Source of the DNA: JAFAYN01 sp963733105
GTDB lineage: Bacteria; Gemmatimonadota; Gemmatimonadetes; Longimicrobiales; Longimicrobiaceae
Reading direction: 5' to 3'
Assembly: GCA_963733105.1 (NCBI GenBank)
Contig: CAVTCB010000024.1
Location: 588,892 to 652,891 of the forward strand
DNA length: 64,000 bases
The notes beneath the pieces were generated by a model. The model saw only the letters and a list, made by a program, of their open reading frames with translations, was not told where the DNA came from and did no database searches. Each line of letters begins with the position of its first letter. Within the stretch, counting starts at the first letter, position 1. Below are positions 56,567 through 64,000 of the stretch, one piece after another. A program made the position numbers and the translations under genes.

Positions 56567-58217
56567 CTACCGCGGCGCGCCGACGTTCCGCGTCTCCACG
56601 TAGAAGTTCTCGTCCACGCGGAAGGCGCTCGCGGGGACGGAGATCGTCGCCGTCTTCCACGCCGTCGTGGGGCGGAGGGTCGAGCATCCCGCTCCCGGAC
56701 AGCGTCGCCTTCACCGGCATGTCGAAGCCGGGGACCACGTTGGCCCAGCGGTAGCGGAGGGTGGAGCCCTGGACGCGGTACTCCAGCACCGGGATCCTGG
56801 TGGTGGTGAGGTACTGCTGGAAGACGCGGCTCAGGTCGATCCCGGCGCGCCGGCTGACGTAGCGCTGCACCTGGTCCCCGGTGACCACCTGGCGCCGGAA
56901 GTCGATGTTCAGCCCGCGCAGGATGCTCCGCCACTTCTCGTCGTCGCCGATGATCTGGCGGATGGTGTGGAGCATGTTCCCGGTCTTGTAGTACATGTCG
57001 CCCGACCCCTCGTTGTGCACGCCGTAGCGGCCGATGATGGGACGGTCGTTCTCCACGTTGCTCCGCGTGCCGATCACGTAGCGGGCCCCCGCCTCCTTCC
57101 CCTGCTGGCACTCGGTGTAGAGGCCCTCGGAGTAGTTGGTGAACCCCTCGTGCACCCACATGTCCGCGATGTCACGCGTGGTGATGTTGTTCCCGAACCA
57201 CTCGTGCCCGCTCTCGTGGATGATGATGAAGTCCCACTGCATCCCGTGCCCCGTCCCCGACAGGTCGCGCCCCAGGTAGCCGTTCTGGTACTTGTTGCCG
57301 TAGGCCACCGCGCTCTGGTGCTCCATCCCCAGGTGCGGCGTCTCCACCAGCTTGAAGCCGTCCTCGTACCAGGGGAACGGGCCGAACCAGCGCTCGAAGC
57401 ACTGGAGCATCGGCCTGACCTGCTGGAACTGCACCCGAGCGCGCTCCAGGTTCTGGGCCAGCGGCCAGAAGTCCAGCGTCAGCCGACCCCCCTCGCCCTG
57501 GTACTCTTCGCTGAAGTGGGCGTACTGCCCGGCGTTGACCGCCACGTCGTAGTTGTTGATGGGGCTGGTGACGAACCACTCGTAGGTGGTGGTCCCGTCG
57601 GGGTTGCGCGTGGTGCTCCGGAGCCGCCCGTTGGACACGTTCGTCATGGTGCTCGGGACGGTGATGGCGATGCGCTGGCTGTCCGGCTCGTCGGTCTGCG
57701 TGTCCTTGTTGGGCCACCAGGCGCTGGCGCCCAGCCCCTGCACCGCGGTCGCCACCCAGGGGTTCCCCAGGGAGTCCCGCGCCCACACGAAGCCGCCGTC
57801 CCAGGGCGCGTTCTGCGCCGCGCGCGGCCTGCCCCCGTAGTGCACCGTCACCGTCTTGCGCTCGCCCACGGGCTGCGGCGCGGCGAGCGTCGCGAAGAAG
57901 ACGTGGCCCTCGCGGCGGTACCTCAGCTTCCGCCCGTCCTGCACCATGCTGTCCACCACCAGCGGCGTCTGCAGGTCGATCTGCATCTCCCGCGCGGGCC
58001 CGAGCACGCGGTAGGTGATCCCCGTGCTCCCGCGGATGCTGCTGTCCGCGGGGCTGACGCGCACGTCCAGGTCGTAGAAGACGACGTCCCACCAGGCGCG
58101 CTGGGGGGTGATGGAGCCGCGCAGCGTGTCCGCGCGGGTGAAGCGCGGCGTTCCCTGGGCCGCGGCCGTGGCGAGCGGGGACAGGAGGAGGCAGGCGAGC
58201 AGGGCGATTCTTCGCAT
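56567..58217 (-). CDS. Secreted M1-family metallopeptidase, one frameshift near the C-terminus
   Basis: About 549 residues after correction. The ATG at 58217 opens a signal peptide (LLACLLLSPLATAAAQG). The zinc site is HESGHEW with His334 and His338, and Glu357 in MWVHEGF, the canonical HExxH-x18-E. The family's exopeptidase region appears as LGMEHQSAVAYGN (GMEN-like, with His for Asn). One extra base at 56677-56679 throws off the last ~37 codons; without it the end reads LRPTTAWKTATISVPASAF and stops at 56567 (TAG). An alternative start 39 codons upstream reads through the divergent promoter region. It sits between two NRPS genes on the other strand; it may be a bystander. Confidence 0.9.
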
Positions 58218-58363
58218 CGTGGGTCCGGGTGGAGGACGGGAGCCGTGTCGACTCCGCACAAGGTCGGCACGGAAGCGCGCGAGCGCAACGGGGGCGTCCG
58301 TTGCGGGCGTCGAGAGGGCGGGGTTATCCTCCATGTCGCACTCAATCGGACAAGAAGGAGCGG

Positions 58364-64000
<5,637 letters not shown>

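Overview
The window is about 70% G+C or more, densely coded, and carries no rRNA, tRNA or CRISPR array that I can see. The gene set points to a Gram-negative-type bacterium with an outer membrane (TonB-dependent receptor, TonB C-terminal domain lipoprotein, many lipoproteins, a Tat substrate). The mix of a permease/M1-aminopeptidase fusion, a cytochrome-type urate oxidase (PuuD), long NRPS genes and a short Cys-rich peptide with a KL..ET..L leader is what I would expect of Gemmatimonadota (Longimicrobium-like); that placement is inference.

Layout. 1-6326: the end of a DrrAB-type exporter, a PnuC-NadR salvage pair for nicotinamide riboside, and a 1206-residue ABC-2 permease fused to an M1 aminopeptidase. 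6323-8696: a family B DNA polymerase that is broken as read by 22 single-base insertions although all its catalytic motifs survive. 8733-8900 (minus): a 55-codon RiPP-precursor-like gene. 9102-18442: a ROK regulator, a HEIGH-type metallopeptidase, an M24 peptidase, an esterase, a metallo-beta-lactamase-fold protein, an ABC-F ATPase, a small membrane protein, a methyltransferase and a TonB C-terminal domain lipoprotein.

18588-31591 holds nearly a whole purine catabolic route: guanine deaminase-like enzyme, three-subunit xanthine dehydrogenase, PuuD, 5-hydroxyisourate hydrolase, OHCU decarboxylase, allantoinase and allantoicase, plus a DUF6986-like TIM-barrel protein. A histidine kinase, a monofunctional transglycosylase and a START-like protein are interleaved. 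A Phd/VapC-type toxin-antitoxin pair follows. 32759-42243 is envelope-centred: a ZnuD-like TonB receptor, a sulfite-oxidase-fold lipoprotein, a serine hydrolase, a SpoIID-domain lipoprotein, an L,D-transpeptidase and two small envelope proteins.

42451-64000 is a nonribosomal peptide synthetase locus. A four-module NRPS (C-A-T x4, no thioesterase, broken by three single-base insertions as read) is followed by a small secreted protein and an M1 metallopeptidase on the minus strand, then a second NRPS that runs off the right edge. Two adenylation domains of the first NRPS each carry the same 237-bp element with long terminal inverted repeats, open in frame and inserted at the same interdomain loop. 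Related hairpin repeats occur between genes at 21.5 kb and 32.7 kb.

Recurring caution: +1 shifts (always an extra G or C) interrupt five genes and scramble part of a sixth that stays open. They look more like consensus error than decay, because the protein sequence stays family-like on both sides of each one.
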